Source of the DNA: Ureaplasma sp. Hg1
GTDB taxonomy: Bacteria; Bacillota_I; Bacilli_A; Mycoplasmatales; Mycoplasmoidaceae
Assembly: GCA_021378535.1 (NCBI GenBank)
Contig: JAACJV010000001.1
Coordinates: forward strand, 50,155-114,154
DNA: 64,000 nucleotides
Direction: 5' to 3'
Part shown: positions 11,085 to 23,176 of the stretch, one piece after another
Layout: the number at the start of each line of letters is the position of its first letter
Position numbering within the stretch: position 1 is the stretch's first letter
The notes under the pieces: generated by a model
Told to the model about the DNA's origin: nothing
The model's input: the letters and a program-made list of their open reading frames with translations, nothing else
The model's database searches: none
Program-made: the position numbers and the translations under genes

Positions 11085-12611
11085 ATGGATAAAAAAAATA
11101 GAAACTATGTTAATCAAAAGTTTAGGGATGAAAATAAATCAGTAAGTTTAGATGAATTACAAAATGAGATGTCAATTAGCCGTAGAACAATATCAGATGT
11201 TATTCATCTTTTAAATATCGAACAATTGATAAAAAATAAGAAGACCAACGTAGGAGATAGAAATGCTAATTATATTAGACAAATAGATGTATTTAAAATT
11301 TTGCTATACTATTTTGCCACTAAAGTTCTAGGGTCAGCAAACGAAAAAAACAGAAACTATTCACTAGTTAATAAAACATCGTTCATCGAATATACTAAAA
11401 AGAAAATGAACGCAGACGAACTTAACAATGTTATAAAATTATTTGAATCTAATAATTCTAGAAATTATTATATTATTAAAAGAATGTCAAGTTACATAGA
11501 GAACAATCAATATGATCAATGAAAAAAATTATATGAAGAAATGAATGAAACCATATCACCGACTCTCAAAGAGATATTAGTGCTTGATACATCTGTTTTA
11601 GTAAATGCACCAAAAGTAATAGACGAATACTCTGAGGGATTTTATAAAATTAAAATACCTAATATCGTTTTGGAAGAACTAGATAATTTAAAAGATAATA
11701 GATCAAAACTAAATAATAATTCAGTTAATAATGCTCATAACGCAAATATTGCTTTACTTTCAATTGAAAAATTTAATAAATTAGAAATACTAGATGTAAT
11801 GCCCAAAATAGTTAAAGAAGGTAAAAATGATAATAAAATTGTTGAATGCTGTAAGCAACTATCTAATAAATACAAAATAACATTTCTAACAAATGATAAA
11901 ACTCTAATTACAAAAACACAAAATATAACTAATTTAAAAGCTTTGAGATATAGTGAGTTTATTGAGATAAACGATAACAAACAAAGCGACGAAAAATTTA
12001 GTATTATTAAATCAGAAAAATTTATCAATCTAGTAGAATCAGAAAAATACGACGAACTTCTAGAAGGTGATTGAAGTAACATTAATATTAATTACTTCAA
12101 CACAATGGGTTATGCTCCGGTTCATATTGCTACAAATAAAAATAACTACAAAATTTTAAAATTTATTTTAGAAAATTTTAACAAAAAATTAGATATCAAT
12201 ATATTAGATAAACATAAATATGGAATTACCCCAGTAACATATGCAGTAATGAAAAGAAATTTAGGAATGATTAAATTGTATGAAAAACATGGCGCTGATT
12301 TTAGCGTCGGTAGTAAAGGGAATAATTTCAATAATACACCTCTATTAATAGCGGCGTGGAACGGTTATCTAGAAGGAGTTAAGTATATTTTGGAAATAGA
12401 TGTAGTTTCTATTAATCAGGTTGACAGCAATGGTTTTACAGCATTGTTCAAAGCAGTTATAAAAGGGCACATAGATATAGTAAAGTATCTTATTTCTAAG
12501 GGCGCAGACATAAAAATATATTGCTTTAAGGGTTTGTTAGTTTCTGATTACGCTAAAAAAAATCGTAAAATTAATCAAAATAAAGAAATAATGGAGTTAT
12601 TAAAATGATAG
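11085..12611 (+). CDS. HTH - PIN nuclease - ankyrin-repeat fusion protein
   Basis: SISRRTISDVIHLL (HTH); ILVLDTSVLVNAPKVIDEY...IPNIVLEELDNLK...TNDKTLI (PIN acidic residues); ankyrin units GYAPVHIATNKNN, NTPLLIAAWNGYLEGVKYIL, GFTALFKAVIKGHIDIVKYLISKGADI; one frame through TGA(W). Confidence 0.85.
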
Positions 12612-14818
12612 ATCGATGTTGTATTTCGTTGAACAATTACTGTAATATGAATTGTAAATACTGCTATTTTTATAAACGTGATAATATTCGCATTAAAGAC
12701 GTTCAATGCTTTGGTATAAATGAAATAAAAGTGATTTTAGATAATATTTTTGAATATTGCGAAACAAAAAATTTACGTAAAAAATTTATTATAGGAATTG
12801 TTGGCAGTGGCGAACCATTACTAAATTTTAAGGAGATAGAATACATAATAAATTATACGAAGGAAGTTGGAAAAAAAAGTTTAGTTAGATTTTATGTAAT
12901 AACAAATGGATACAATTTAGAATCAAAAAAATTGGATTTTTTATTTAATAATAAAGATCTTATTGACGTTTCTTTCTCGTTAGATGGAGATAAAGAGCTG
13001 CATGATTTGAATCGAGTTAAATGAATAGGCAAGGAGTATGTAGGAACATTTTATGAAGTTTTTAGTAATATTAAGCGATATGCTTTAAAATTTGGGCGAA
13101 TGCCAAGTATCAATGTAACGGTCCATAAATTTACAATATCAAAGATAAAGGATTTATATGATTTTTTAATTAGAGAGAATTTTTCAAAGGTAACTTTCAG
13201 TAAAATTTTTGATAATAAAGATTCTGAATTATATATAAGTGATCAAGAATTTAGTGATTTCATAGAGGAAATAAACAAAATCAATGAACATTTAATAATT
13301 AGAAATATTGAAGCAAGAGATTCAAAAAAAGTAGATTGCTCAAAATATGGAGCGAAATGTGGAGTCGGGATAACAAATATCTTTTATGGTAATGGTAAAA
13401 TTTATCCTTGTGGGAGATTTCTTAATAACAAGGAATTTCAATTAGGTAATTATAACGACAAACTAAGAGATATAGAATCAAAATTTTCAGATTGTAAATA
13501 TACAAAATTTAATGATTTAAGAGAAAGTTTTAAAAGTTATCATGATGTTTATATTTCGAAAAGTTTAAAAGAATATAGTAAGATAGTTCTCTATGGTTTG
13601 CCGAGAAGCGGAAAAAACTACGCCATTAGTAAGTGCTTCAAGGGAACTGATATTAAGTATTATAGTGGTTCATCAAACTTATTAAGTAGCTCAACTCTAT
13701 CTACATTTAGAAATCTACCTAATGCAAGCAAAGAACTTAAACGGAGGAATTTTATTAAAACTTTTAACAACTATCGTTTAGAAAACCCATCTAATTATAT
13801 TGTTGACGGACATTTTTCATTTCCTAAAAAAGATAAATTAGATATATGTATGCTAGATGATGATTTGTTATGTTACGACTACTTTTTATATAAATATACA
13901 AAACCGGAAATAATATATAAAAATTTTTTGAAGGACAAGGGATCAATAGATATGAGCAATATGCCTATGTCAAAAATAGAATCATGGCAAAATTTTGAAA
14001 TAACCAATTTAAAGGTAAGGTGTGCCAGCATTGGCAAGGAATTAATTGTTATTGATGATAATAAAAATATTCGTCGATTTAGTAAATTTTTAGTATCTAA
14101 AGAGAAATCAATTAATTCAAATTTTCAAGTTGATAGTTGAATTGAAAAAAATAAAGATAGAATTGCAAACCATAATAATATAATAGTTATCGATGGCGAT
14201 AAAACAATTTCAAATATAGATAAGTCAAAGGAATTGCTAAAAAAATTGATAGAAAATAAAGGTAGTTTAGATAAAGAAATTGGTAGGATTATTTTTAAGA
14301 ATGATATCTATACTTCTTATCAAATTTTTCAATACATAGATTACTTTTATTCAAATTTTAGTTCTCTAGAGATAAAATCTGCCTTAAATTCTATGGATAT
14401 CAAAGAAGATGAAGACGGGTTGATGAGTATATTAAAATTACTATCTAAAAAATACCTAATAATCGTTGCAACTAGTGGTTTAAAGGATTTATGAGATCAT
14501 TTAACAAAGGATATAGACCGATTAATAATCGGATCTACATTAAATGCTAAGGCTTGTATTATCTCTTCTTTTAGTAAAAAATTGTTAGTGGAGAAACTTT
14601 TAAATTTAGATAAAAATGTAATTGCAATCGGAGATAGTGAAATAGATATACCAATGCTTGAAGCGGCATCAAAAGGATTTTTGATTATAAATAGTGAAAA
14701 ACAAAAAAAGCGTTTAGCTACGAGTCTTAATGTTAAGGGCGGGCTGAATTTCAAAGTTATAAATAGAACTGAAAAGAATGTTCTATTGAGTCTAGGAGAT
14801 GAACAAAATGATGGATAA
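12605..14818 (+). CDS. Radical SAM (SPASM-like) - P-loop kinase-like - HAD phosphatase fusion protein
   Basis: CNMNCKYCYF (CX3CX2C), CSKYGAKCGVG...GNGKIYPCGRF; P-loop VLYGLPRSGKNYAI; HAD VIDGDKT ... VATSG ... IAIGDSEIDIPML; single frame. Confidence 0.85.
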
Positions 14819-15380
14819 TTTATCTAAAATATACAATTTGAATAATATAATAAACGAAAGTAGAGATTCGAGAAATGACGGGTTAGTTTTAGTTGGAATC
14901 CATAGAAAACTGGGCAACATAATAGGTTTTCACTTTTTGAATAGGTTAGTACTAAAACCAATCACTATTGAACATGTGCAAGGGGTTCAGGAATGTGTGG
15001 CATATGACACGGCCGAAGTGGTTATTATTAGTTTAATGCGCGGCGGACTTTTTTTAGCAGAAGGAATTTGAGAAACTATAAAGGAAGCAAAATTTATTTT
15101 ATACAATGATGTCAAAGATATTGAAAAACACAAACATATAATCAAGGGACGAAAAATTTTAATTGTTGACAGTGTTATAAATAATGGAACATCCGTTAAC
15201 AAAGTCATCAGCGAAGTAGAAAATATTAATAAGGACATTACAATCGTATCAGCTGTCACTCAAGAAAAATTTGAAAGCAAGTACGACCTAATCACTATTA
15301 GAATTTCTAATAATAAATATAAAGGTGTCAAAAATTTGGATACCGGTAATAGATTATTTAACACAAAGGAGATCGATTAA
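14808..15380 (+). CDS. Uracil-phosphoribosyltransferase-like PRTase
   Basis: [18 protein letters not shown]-binding loop; [14 protein letters not shown]-terminal [11 protein letters not shown] resembling UPRT GDAGDRLFGT. Confidence 0.75.
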
Positions 15381-15817
15381 TGTTAGTTAGTATAATAATG
15401 GGAAGTAAATCCGATGAAAAAATAATGAATGCGGCAAAGCTGATTTTTGATCAATTCAATATTAAATATGAGTATAAAATTATTTCAGCGCACAGAACCC
15501 CTCAAAAAATGTATGAGTATGCAAGGGAGACTAAAGCTGACATAATTATTGCTGGTGCAGGCGGAGCCGCTCACCTTCCTGGGATGGTTGCCTCTTTAAC
15601 AATTAAACCGGTCATAGGAGTCCCGATAAAATTAAAAGATTTAGCAGGGCTCGACTCTTTATTGTCGCAAGTCCAAATGCCTAAAGGTGTTCCTGTCGCG
15701 ACCGTTTCTATTGATGGAGCCGCAAATGCTGCGCTTTTAGCGATTGCAATATTAGCAATAAAGGATAAAGATTTGCAAAAAAAATTAACCTCGTATAGGG
15801 AAGAATGAGAAAAATAA
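15380..15817 (+). CDS. purE: N5-carboxyaminoimidazole ribonucleotide mutase
   Basis: [35 protein letters not shown] PurE motifs. Confidence 0.95.
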
Positions 15818-16839
15818 TGGTAATTGGAATAATAGGCGGAGGCCAGATTGGTTGAATGATGATTGATGCTATCCATGAACTAGGTTATAAAGCAATTGTT
15901 CTTGAAAAAAGCGAGTTATGCCCCTGCAAAATGAATGCTGACAAAATAATTATCGGTGATTATAGTGATATAAATGCGCTACAAAAACTATATGATGCTT
16001 CTGATTTAATAACTTATGAATTTGAAAATATTAATATTTCAATTTTTAAAGAGAATGCTTTTTTATTAAGTAAAATTCCCCAAGGAATTGAGCAATTAGA
16101 AATTTTTCAGAATCGTCTAAAAGAAAAAAATATGATGATAAAACTAGGTTTTAAAACTGTAAAATTTTCATCCCTAAATTTTAAAAATGCAGCAAATGTT
16201 CTTAAATATTATCCCGGCAAATATATCATCAAAACAATTCTAAATGGGTACGATGGGAAAGGGCAAAAAATGTGTAAAAATATAAATGAAGGTTTGGATT
16301 TTTTAGAGTCCAACAGCGGAAATTTTATAGTTGAGGAATTTGTAAATTTCGATTTTGAAATTTCATGTATAGTGCATTCCAACGGCAGAGATACAATCTC
16401 ATATGATCCAATTTTAAATATTCATGAAAACGGAATTCTAAAGGAATCATTTTCTCCTGCTACAATAGATGATGATTTGAAGAAAAAAATCGTAGATATT
16501 AGTAAAAGCATAGTTAAAAAAATGAATATCATTGGGACGATTGTAATTGAATTTTTTGTAATAAATAATCAAATTTTAATAAATGAAATAGCTCCTAGAC
16601 CTCACAATAGTGGTCATTTAACAATTGAGGGATATTCAGAATCTCAATACATAAATCATATTAAAGCTATCACCTGTAGTGAATTGAAAAAGCCGAAACT
16701 TATTCATAAAACAAAATTAATTAATTTGTTAGGAACTGAAATTTTATTACAAAACTTAGGTGGTATCAAATATAATTATAATAAAAGTGAAATCATTAAA
16801 GGTAGAAAAATGGGTCATATAACCTATATCATGGACTAA
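15805..16839 (+). CDS. purK: N5-carboxyaminoimidazole ribonucleotide synthase (ATP-grasp)
   Basis: [42 protein letters not shown]. Confidence 0.95.
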
Positions 16840-16842
16840 AAT

Positions 16843-19800
16843 ATGTATTTCAAATATAAAAAAAACTATGATAATGAATTTCTAAAGCTCAAATTATATT
16901 TAAAAACTGTAGCTAATTTTAGCGAAACAAAAATAAATGATATTGAATTCCATTATTATATTAAAAATAACCAATTAGCTTTAGAAAAAACAAGAGAAAT
17001 TTTAGCGAAAAATGACTCTATATTTGAGTCTGCTTTAGATGATAAAAAGTATTTCGCATACATTAGCAAGGATAATCAAATCGATATAACATCCCAACGT
17101 TTGGATGAATTATTACTTAACATATATAATATTTCGTCTAATACTGAAATTGTTAAAATCATTACTTGAACTAATTTGAATGATAAAGAAGTAGATATAA
17201 TAAAAAAAATTGTGATAAATCCAATTAAAAGTAGAGAAATTTATATTCCATTTAAAATCAACATTAAATCAGGAGCTTCTAGTAGTGAAATAAAATTAGT
17301 GGAATACAATGATGCTCGAAAAAATTATAAATTACTTTCACAAACAATTGATTTCATCGCTTCAATAAATAAAAATAAATTGCTAAATAATGTTGAATGA
17401 AAATTAGTTGAAACCTATTTATCTGACCATTGTAGACATAGCACTTTCAATACTATATTATCAAATGTAATAATTTCAGATGGTGAACTTTACAATGAGG
17501 TGCAAAATACCTTTAACAAACTAAAATTAAATTTAAAAGGGAAACCACTTTCCCTTATGAACGTTGCTACTATTTTTAAAAATAATTATTCTCAAGATAA
17601 AATGTTAAATGATAATGCTTTTGGTTTTATAAGAACAATTAATAATAAAAATTATTTACTTACAATAAAGAATGAAACGCATAATCATCCATCGGAAATT
17701 GAACCTTTTGGAGGTGCGGCAACATGCATTGGTGGCGCGATTAGAGATCCTTTGGCATTGGCGACGATTCCTTTTCAAAGTATGAGAATATCAGGAGTAA
17801 AAAATCCTCTTGAAAATTATTTAGACACACTACCAAATAAGCAACATCAGGCTATTCTTTCTAAGGAATCTGCAAAGGGATTTTCAAGTTATGCTAATCA
17901 AATTGGTATTCCGTGTGGGTATGTTAACGAAATTTACGACGAAGGTTTTGTGGCTAAGAAATTAGAATTAGGTGTTGTAGTTGGAATTGGGGAATATGAA
18001 AATAATAAAAATAAATTAATAGTTGGAGATGTAATATATCTATTGGGAAATAGGACTGGGATCGATGGAATAGGTGGAGCAACTGGTTCATCAATCGAGA
18101 TGACTAATACTAAATTATCTTCAAAATCAACCGAAGTACAAGAGGGAGAGCCAACAACTGAAAAAAAATTATTAAATTTATTTAGTGATAAAAATTTCAA
18201 GTCTCTAATTAAACAATGCAATGACTTAGGTGCCGGAGGAATTTCGGTGGGAATAGTTGAATTAAGCGAATCCATGGAAATAGATTTAAAAAATGTTAAG
18301 GTAAAACAAAATAATATTTCGCCTTATGAAATATTATTTAGCGAATCGCAAGAGCGTATGGGTATCGTAATTGCGAATAAAGACATAGATAAACTAATCA
18401 AATTACTTGATCAATTTGATGTTGAGGGCTCAGAAATAGGAAAAATTAGAAATGATAAAAAAATATTAATCAAATATGGCGGGGAATCGATTGTAAACTT
18501 ATCAGTAAATATTTTAAATTTAAATAATTTTTTTAATATAGATACTTTAAAAATAGAAACTAGAGCATCAAAACAACTATATTATAATAAATGTAATTTT
18601 AAAAACCAAATTTCGATTTTAAATGAATCATCTAAAAAAGGGATTTCTAATTTTTTTGATAGTTCCATTGGAGGCCAAACAATATTGGCGCCTTATGGAG
18701 GCAAATATCAAGCTACTCAAGCCGAAGGATGCATAAATAGATTGCCAATAAAGCACTCGAATTATTTTAGTTCTCTTTCGTTCGGATACAATCCATTACT
18801 TTCTTACTTATCGCCTTATTTAGCGGGTATTTATGCAGTTGTTGAATCAATAAACAAACAAGTTTGTATGGGTAATAATATAAATAATATAAAACTTAGC
18901 TTTCAGGAATATTTTCCAACCCTTAATAGTAATTCAAAATGATCATCAGCTTTTCTAATTTTATTAGGTGCCACAGAGGCCCAAGAAAAACTAAATGTTT
19001 TTAGTGGTGGAGGCAAGGATAGTGTAAGCGGTACGTATAATAATATTGATGTACCTTTCACATTAATTTCAATTGCTTGATCAATATGTAGCGATATTAT
19101 AGTTGTCTCTCCTGAATTAAAATCAAGGGAAAGCTATATTTACTTATTAAAGCAAAATAAGAAGGTTAATTTTTACCCAAACTTTAAGGATGTAATTAGT
19201 AATATTAATTTCGTGACAGAATATATTAAAAAGAAAATAATTATTTCGGCCAAAACTATTGAGACGAACCCTATTTCGGATTTGAAGAAAATGGCTTTAG
19301 GGAATCAGATAGGATTTAAATTGTTAGGGAATTTTAATTCCTTAAATGATTTTTTACCTGGCACCATTCTAATTGAGACAACAAATAAAATATTCTATAA
19401 AAATGCCATTTTAATTGCTGAAACAATAGATAAGCCATTTATTGAAATTAAAGGGACAAAAACACCTATTGATACCGTTTTTGATGAAATGAGAAATCCA
19501 TTATCAAAATTATATCAAGATTACAAATTTTCAACTGTAGCTAATTTGAAGCTTATCAATAAAATAAAAATTAATTCTAATTCTAAAAAGGTTAGGGTTC
19601 TAATTTTAGAATTTCCAGGTACTAACGGCGGGAGAGATATCCAAAATGCTTTTGATTACATGAATGTGGTAACAAAAATTAATGTAATTAAAACAAAATC
19701 TAAAAAATTATTTGACACTTCAATTGATGAATTAGAAAAAGATTTGAATATTAGTGATATTCTTGTAATACCTGGTGGGTTTAGTTTTAACGACGAACCT

Positions 19801-20352
19801 TTTGGTGCCGCAACATATATATCTGAAATTTTAAATATAGAAAAAATTAGATTAAAGCTACATGAATTCATGAAGAAAGATAAATTAATTCTTGGTATTT
19901 GTAATGGATTTCAAGCATTATTAAAAACCGATTTATTATGAGAGTATGATTTGCCTAAGCCCAAACTAGTTAGGAATATTAATAATGATTTTATTTCTAC
20001 ATTGGTTAACGTAGAAATATTAGAGAGTCCAAGTATTTGAACGAAAGGAATGTTAAATAATATTTTTTTACAACCAATTGCCCACCAAGAGGGAAGATTT
20101 ATAATAAGTAAAGATTCATATGACACTCTTGTTAAAAATAAGCAAATAGTTTCAAGATATCATGAATCCAATCTTAATGGATCTGATTATGATGTGGAAG
20201 CCATATGCTCAAAAAATGGAAATGTCATAGGGATGATGACTCATCCTGAACGAATAAATAATAATTTATTTATTAACGTACCAGGAGAGAAAGAGAAAAA
20301 TATATTTATAAATGCAATAAATTATATAAGGGAAAATAATAATGAAAAATAA
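16843..20352 (+). CDS. purL: Phosphoribosylformylglycinamidine synthase, single chain with glutaminase domain
   Basis: YLSDHCRHSTF, NETHNHPSEIEPFGGAATCIGG, GILGICNGFQAL glutaminase Cys region (LGICNGFQALL), MTHPER; one frame of about 1169 aa. Confidence 0.95.
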
Positions 20353-21652
20353 ATTGAATGAAGCTTGTGGAATCTTTGCTAATTATAGTTTTGGGGATGA
20401 GCGAACTTATATCAAAGATAACGTTGAAAACCTAAAACAATTGTCTCATAGAGGTCAAAATGGTTGGGGCTTCGTATTTGATAATAACTTTAAAGACATA
20501 TATGGTGTTGATTCTATAGTCGATTTTTCCTTAGAAAGCGATATAAAAAGTAATAGATTTTTAGGGCATGTTCGTTACTCTACGTCCAAACATAATGCGA
20601 ATGGTTTACAACCAATATTATTAGAACCGAATATTTATGTAACACATAATGGAAATTTAACAAACACTAAAGAAATATTAATTAGCCTTAATAAGGGAGA
20701 TATATCGCTAGATAGTGATTCAGAAATAATAAAACATTTATGACAATCTTATAAAGAAAAAAATATAAAAGCAAGGGTTATAAATGTGCTGAAAACTATC
20801 GAAGGGGCATATTCTTTGGTTTTCATGGCATCCAATGCTTTATATGCTGCTAGAGATAAGAACGGATTCAAACCGTTAGAATATATAGCAACGAATGAAA
20901 ATTGTATTGTAACTAGTGAGAATAGATTTCCTAACAAAGAATCAAAAACAATTGAGCCGGGTGAAATGTTGGTGATAGAGAATGACAAAATATCTACAGA
21001 ACGAATTTTACCTTTATCAATAAATAAATTTTGTTTATTTGAATATTTGTATTTTTGTCGGGATTCATCTCATGTTAATGGTTATCTAGTAAAAAATATT
21101 AGAAGTAAAATTGGGAAAACAATGGCATTCAAAGTAAAAAGTAATGAGTATGATTATGTTGTTCCGATACCAAATTCCGGATATGAATATGCTCGCACTA
21201 TATCAAAAGAAAATAATATCGAATTATTTACTGCCATTGAATTAAACGTAAATCATGAAAGAACCTTTATTGAAAATATTGAATCCTCAAGAAAATTAAA
21301 AACAGTTAAAAAATACATTCTTAATAAAGACATAGGTTTAATTAAGAATAAAAGTATCCTAATCGTTGATGATTCAATTGTAAGGGGCAATACATTAAAG
21401 CATATCTTAAAATCTATTGAAGTCTATTCTCCGGCCAGGATAGATATAATTCTGGCAAGCCCCAAGATAATTAATGTATGTAAATGAGGCGTAGATATTA
21501 AATCTAAGGATGAATTAATTATGAATAAATATACTTCAAATGAATTGGCTAGAAAATGATTTGTGAACAATGTTTATTTTTCTACAATCAATGAAATATT
21601 AAAAACTTGTAATAGCGGAAGTTGTAGTTTCTGCTTCAGGAAAGGAAATTAA
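20342..21652 (+). CDS. purF: Amidophosphoribosyltransferase
   Basis: NEACGIFANY (N-terminal Cys), HRGQNGWGF, VRYSTSKHN, IVDDSIVRGNTL, CNSGSCSFCF. Confidence 0.95.
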
Positions 21653-21653
21653 A

Positions 21654-22643
21654 ATGAGTAAAATTTACAAAAAAGCTGGAGTTGATATTAAAAGAAATGA
21701 CGAGTGTATTTCGAATTTATCGAAAATCATAGGTAAAAATAATAATCAAAATTTAGATAATTTTTGTGCGATTGAAAATATAAATTTTATCAAGCAATAT
21801 AAAAATCCGGAAATTATTATGTCAACTGATGGAATTGGATCAAAAATATTGCTTCATTTAAAATTCAAAACTTATAATTATTTAGCGCAAGATTTATTGG
21901 CGATGAATATTAACGATATCATTACAAAGCGGGGGAAACCTCTATATTTTCAAGACTATATATCACTACATAAAAATCACAACGATGGGGTTGTTGAGAA
22001 TATAATAATGCATTTATCATCGCTTTGTAGTGAATACAATATAAAATTGACGGGCGGCGAAATTTCAGAAACACCCCTTATAAATAAAGCGGATTCCATA
22101 GACATCGCAGGTTTTATTGTCGGCATAAGAGAATCTCAAAAAAATGAGCCCATTAATGATAACGATTTAATTGTCGGTTTACCCGCATCGGGTCTACATG
22201 CTAATGGTTATACTTTAATCCACAATTTAATTGAAAAATATAAAATTCAATATTCAGAAAAATATAAAGGGAATGAAATTAGTGAATTACTAGTAAAACC
22301 AACTAAAATTTATCTTAATGATATTAATGAAATTGAAGACGTTTGTATCATAAAGAACATCGCTCATATCACCGGCGGTGGAATTAATAATAATTTAAAG
22401 CGAATATTGAACGGTTATGGGGCAGATATCTATTATAATCAATTTCCAACTTTGACAATCTATGAATTTCTTGAAGAAATTTTGAAATTAAATAAAATCG
22501 AAATAAGCGAAGTATTTAATTTTGGGATTGGCATGTTATTAATAATGAACGAAGCTGAACTCAAAAAATTCCCCGCCAATATTGAACATTATGTTGTAGG
22601 TAAAGTTAATATAAGTAAAGAAATTAAAATATTATGAAAATAA
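21654..22643 (+). CDS. purM: Phosphoribosylformylglycinamidine cyclo-ligase (AIR synthetase)
   Basis: MSTDGIGSKIL, LTGGEISETPL, GLPASGLHANGYTL, HITGGGINNNL. Confidence 0.95.
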
Positions 22644-23176
22644 TGGTATTTGCTTCAGGAGAGGGAACTAATTTTGAGGCCATCTTGAAATCGCCAATTG
22701 GATATTTAATATTTGGTTTAATATCGGATCGCAAATGTAAGGCAATTGACGTGGCGTTAAAATACGAAAGACCTTATTGGATTGTGCCTAATAATAAATT
22801 AGCAAGCAGGGAAATTATAAAAATACTGAAAGATGAAAGTGTTGATTATGTTGTATTGGCTGGATACAAAAGAATTATATGCGGAGAAATTATAGATTTA
22901 TTCAAAAATAAAATAATAAATATTCATCCATCGCTATTACCACTTTACAAAGGCTTAAACGGTATTGAGAAATCGTTTGATATGAAAGATAAATATACAG
23001 GAGTAACCATTCATTTAATAAATAAAGAAATAGATTCAGGGACTATTTTATTTCAAAAATCCCTAAAAATAAAGAAAGATTGAAAGTTAAATGATTTAGA
23101 AAGAGAAATCCATAAAATAGAACATACCTATTTTTGAAAAGAAATAGAGAAAGAGGTTAAAAAGTGAAGTTTTTAG
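22634..23176 (+). CDS. purN: Phosphoribosylglycinamide formyltransferase
   Basis: FASGEGTNFEAI, VVLAGYKRII, NIHPSLLPLYKGL, TGVTIHLINKEIDSGTI. Confidence 0.93.

Noticed and set aside
11735-12082. Minus-strand 115-aa ORF
   Set aside because: Antisense to the PIN domain region of the fusion gene.
17934-18275. Minus-strand 113-aa ORF
   Set aside because: Antisense to purL; no independent support.
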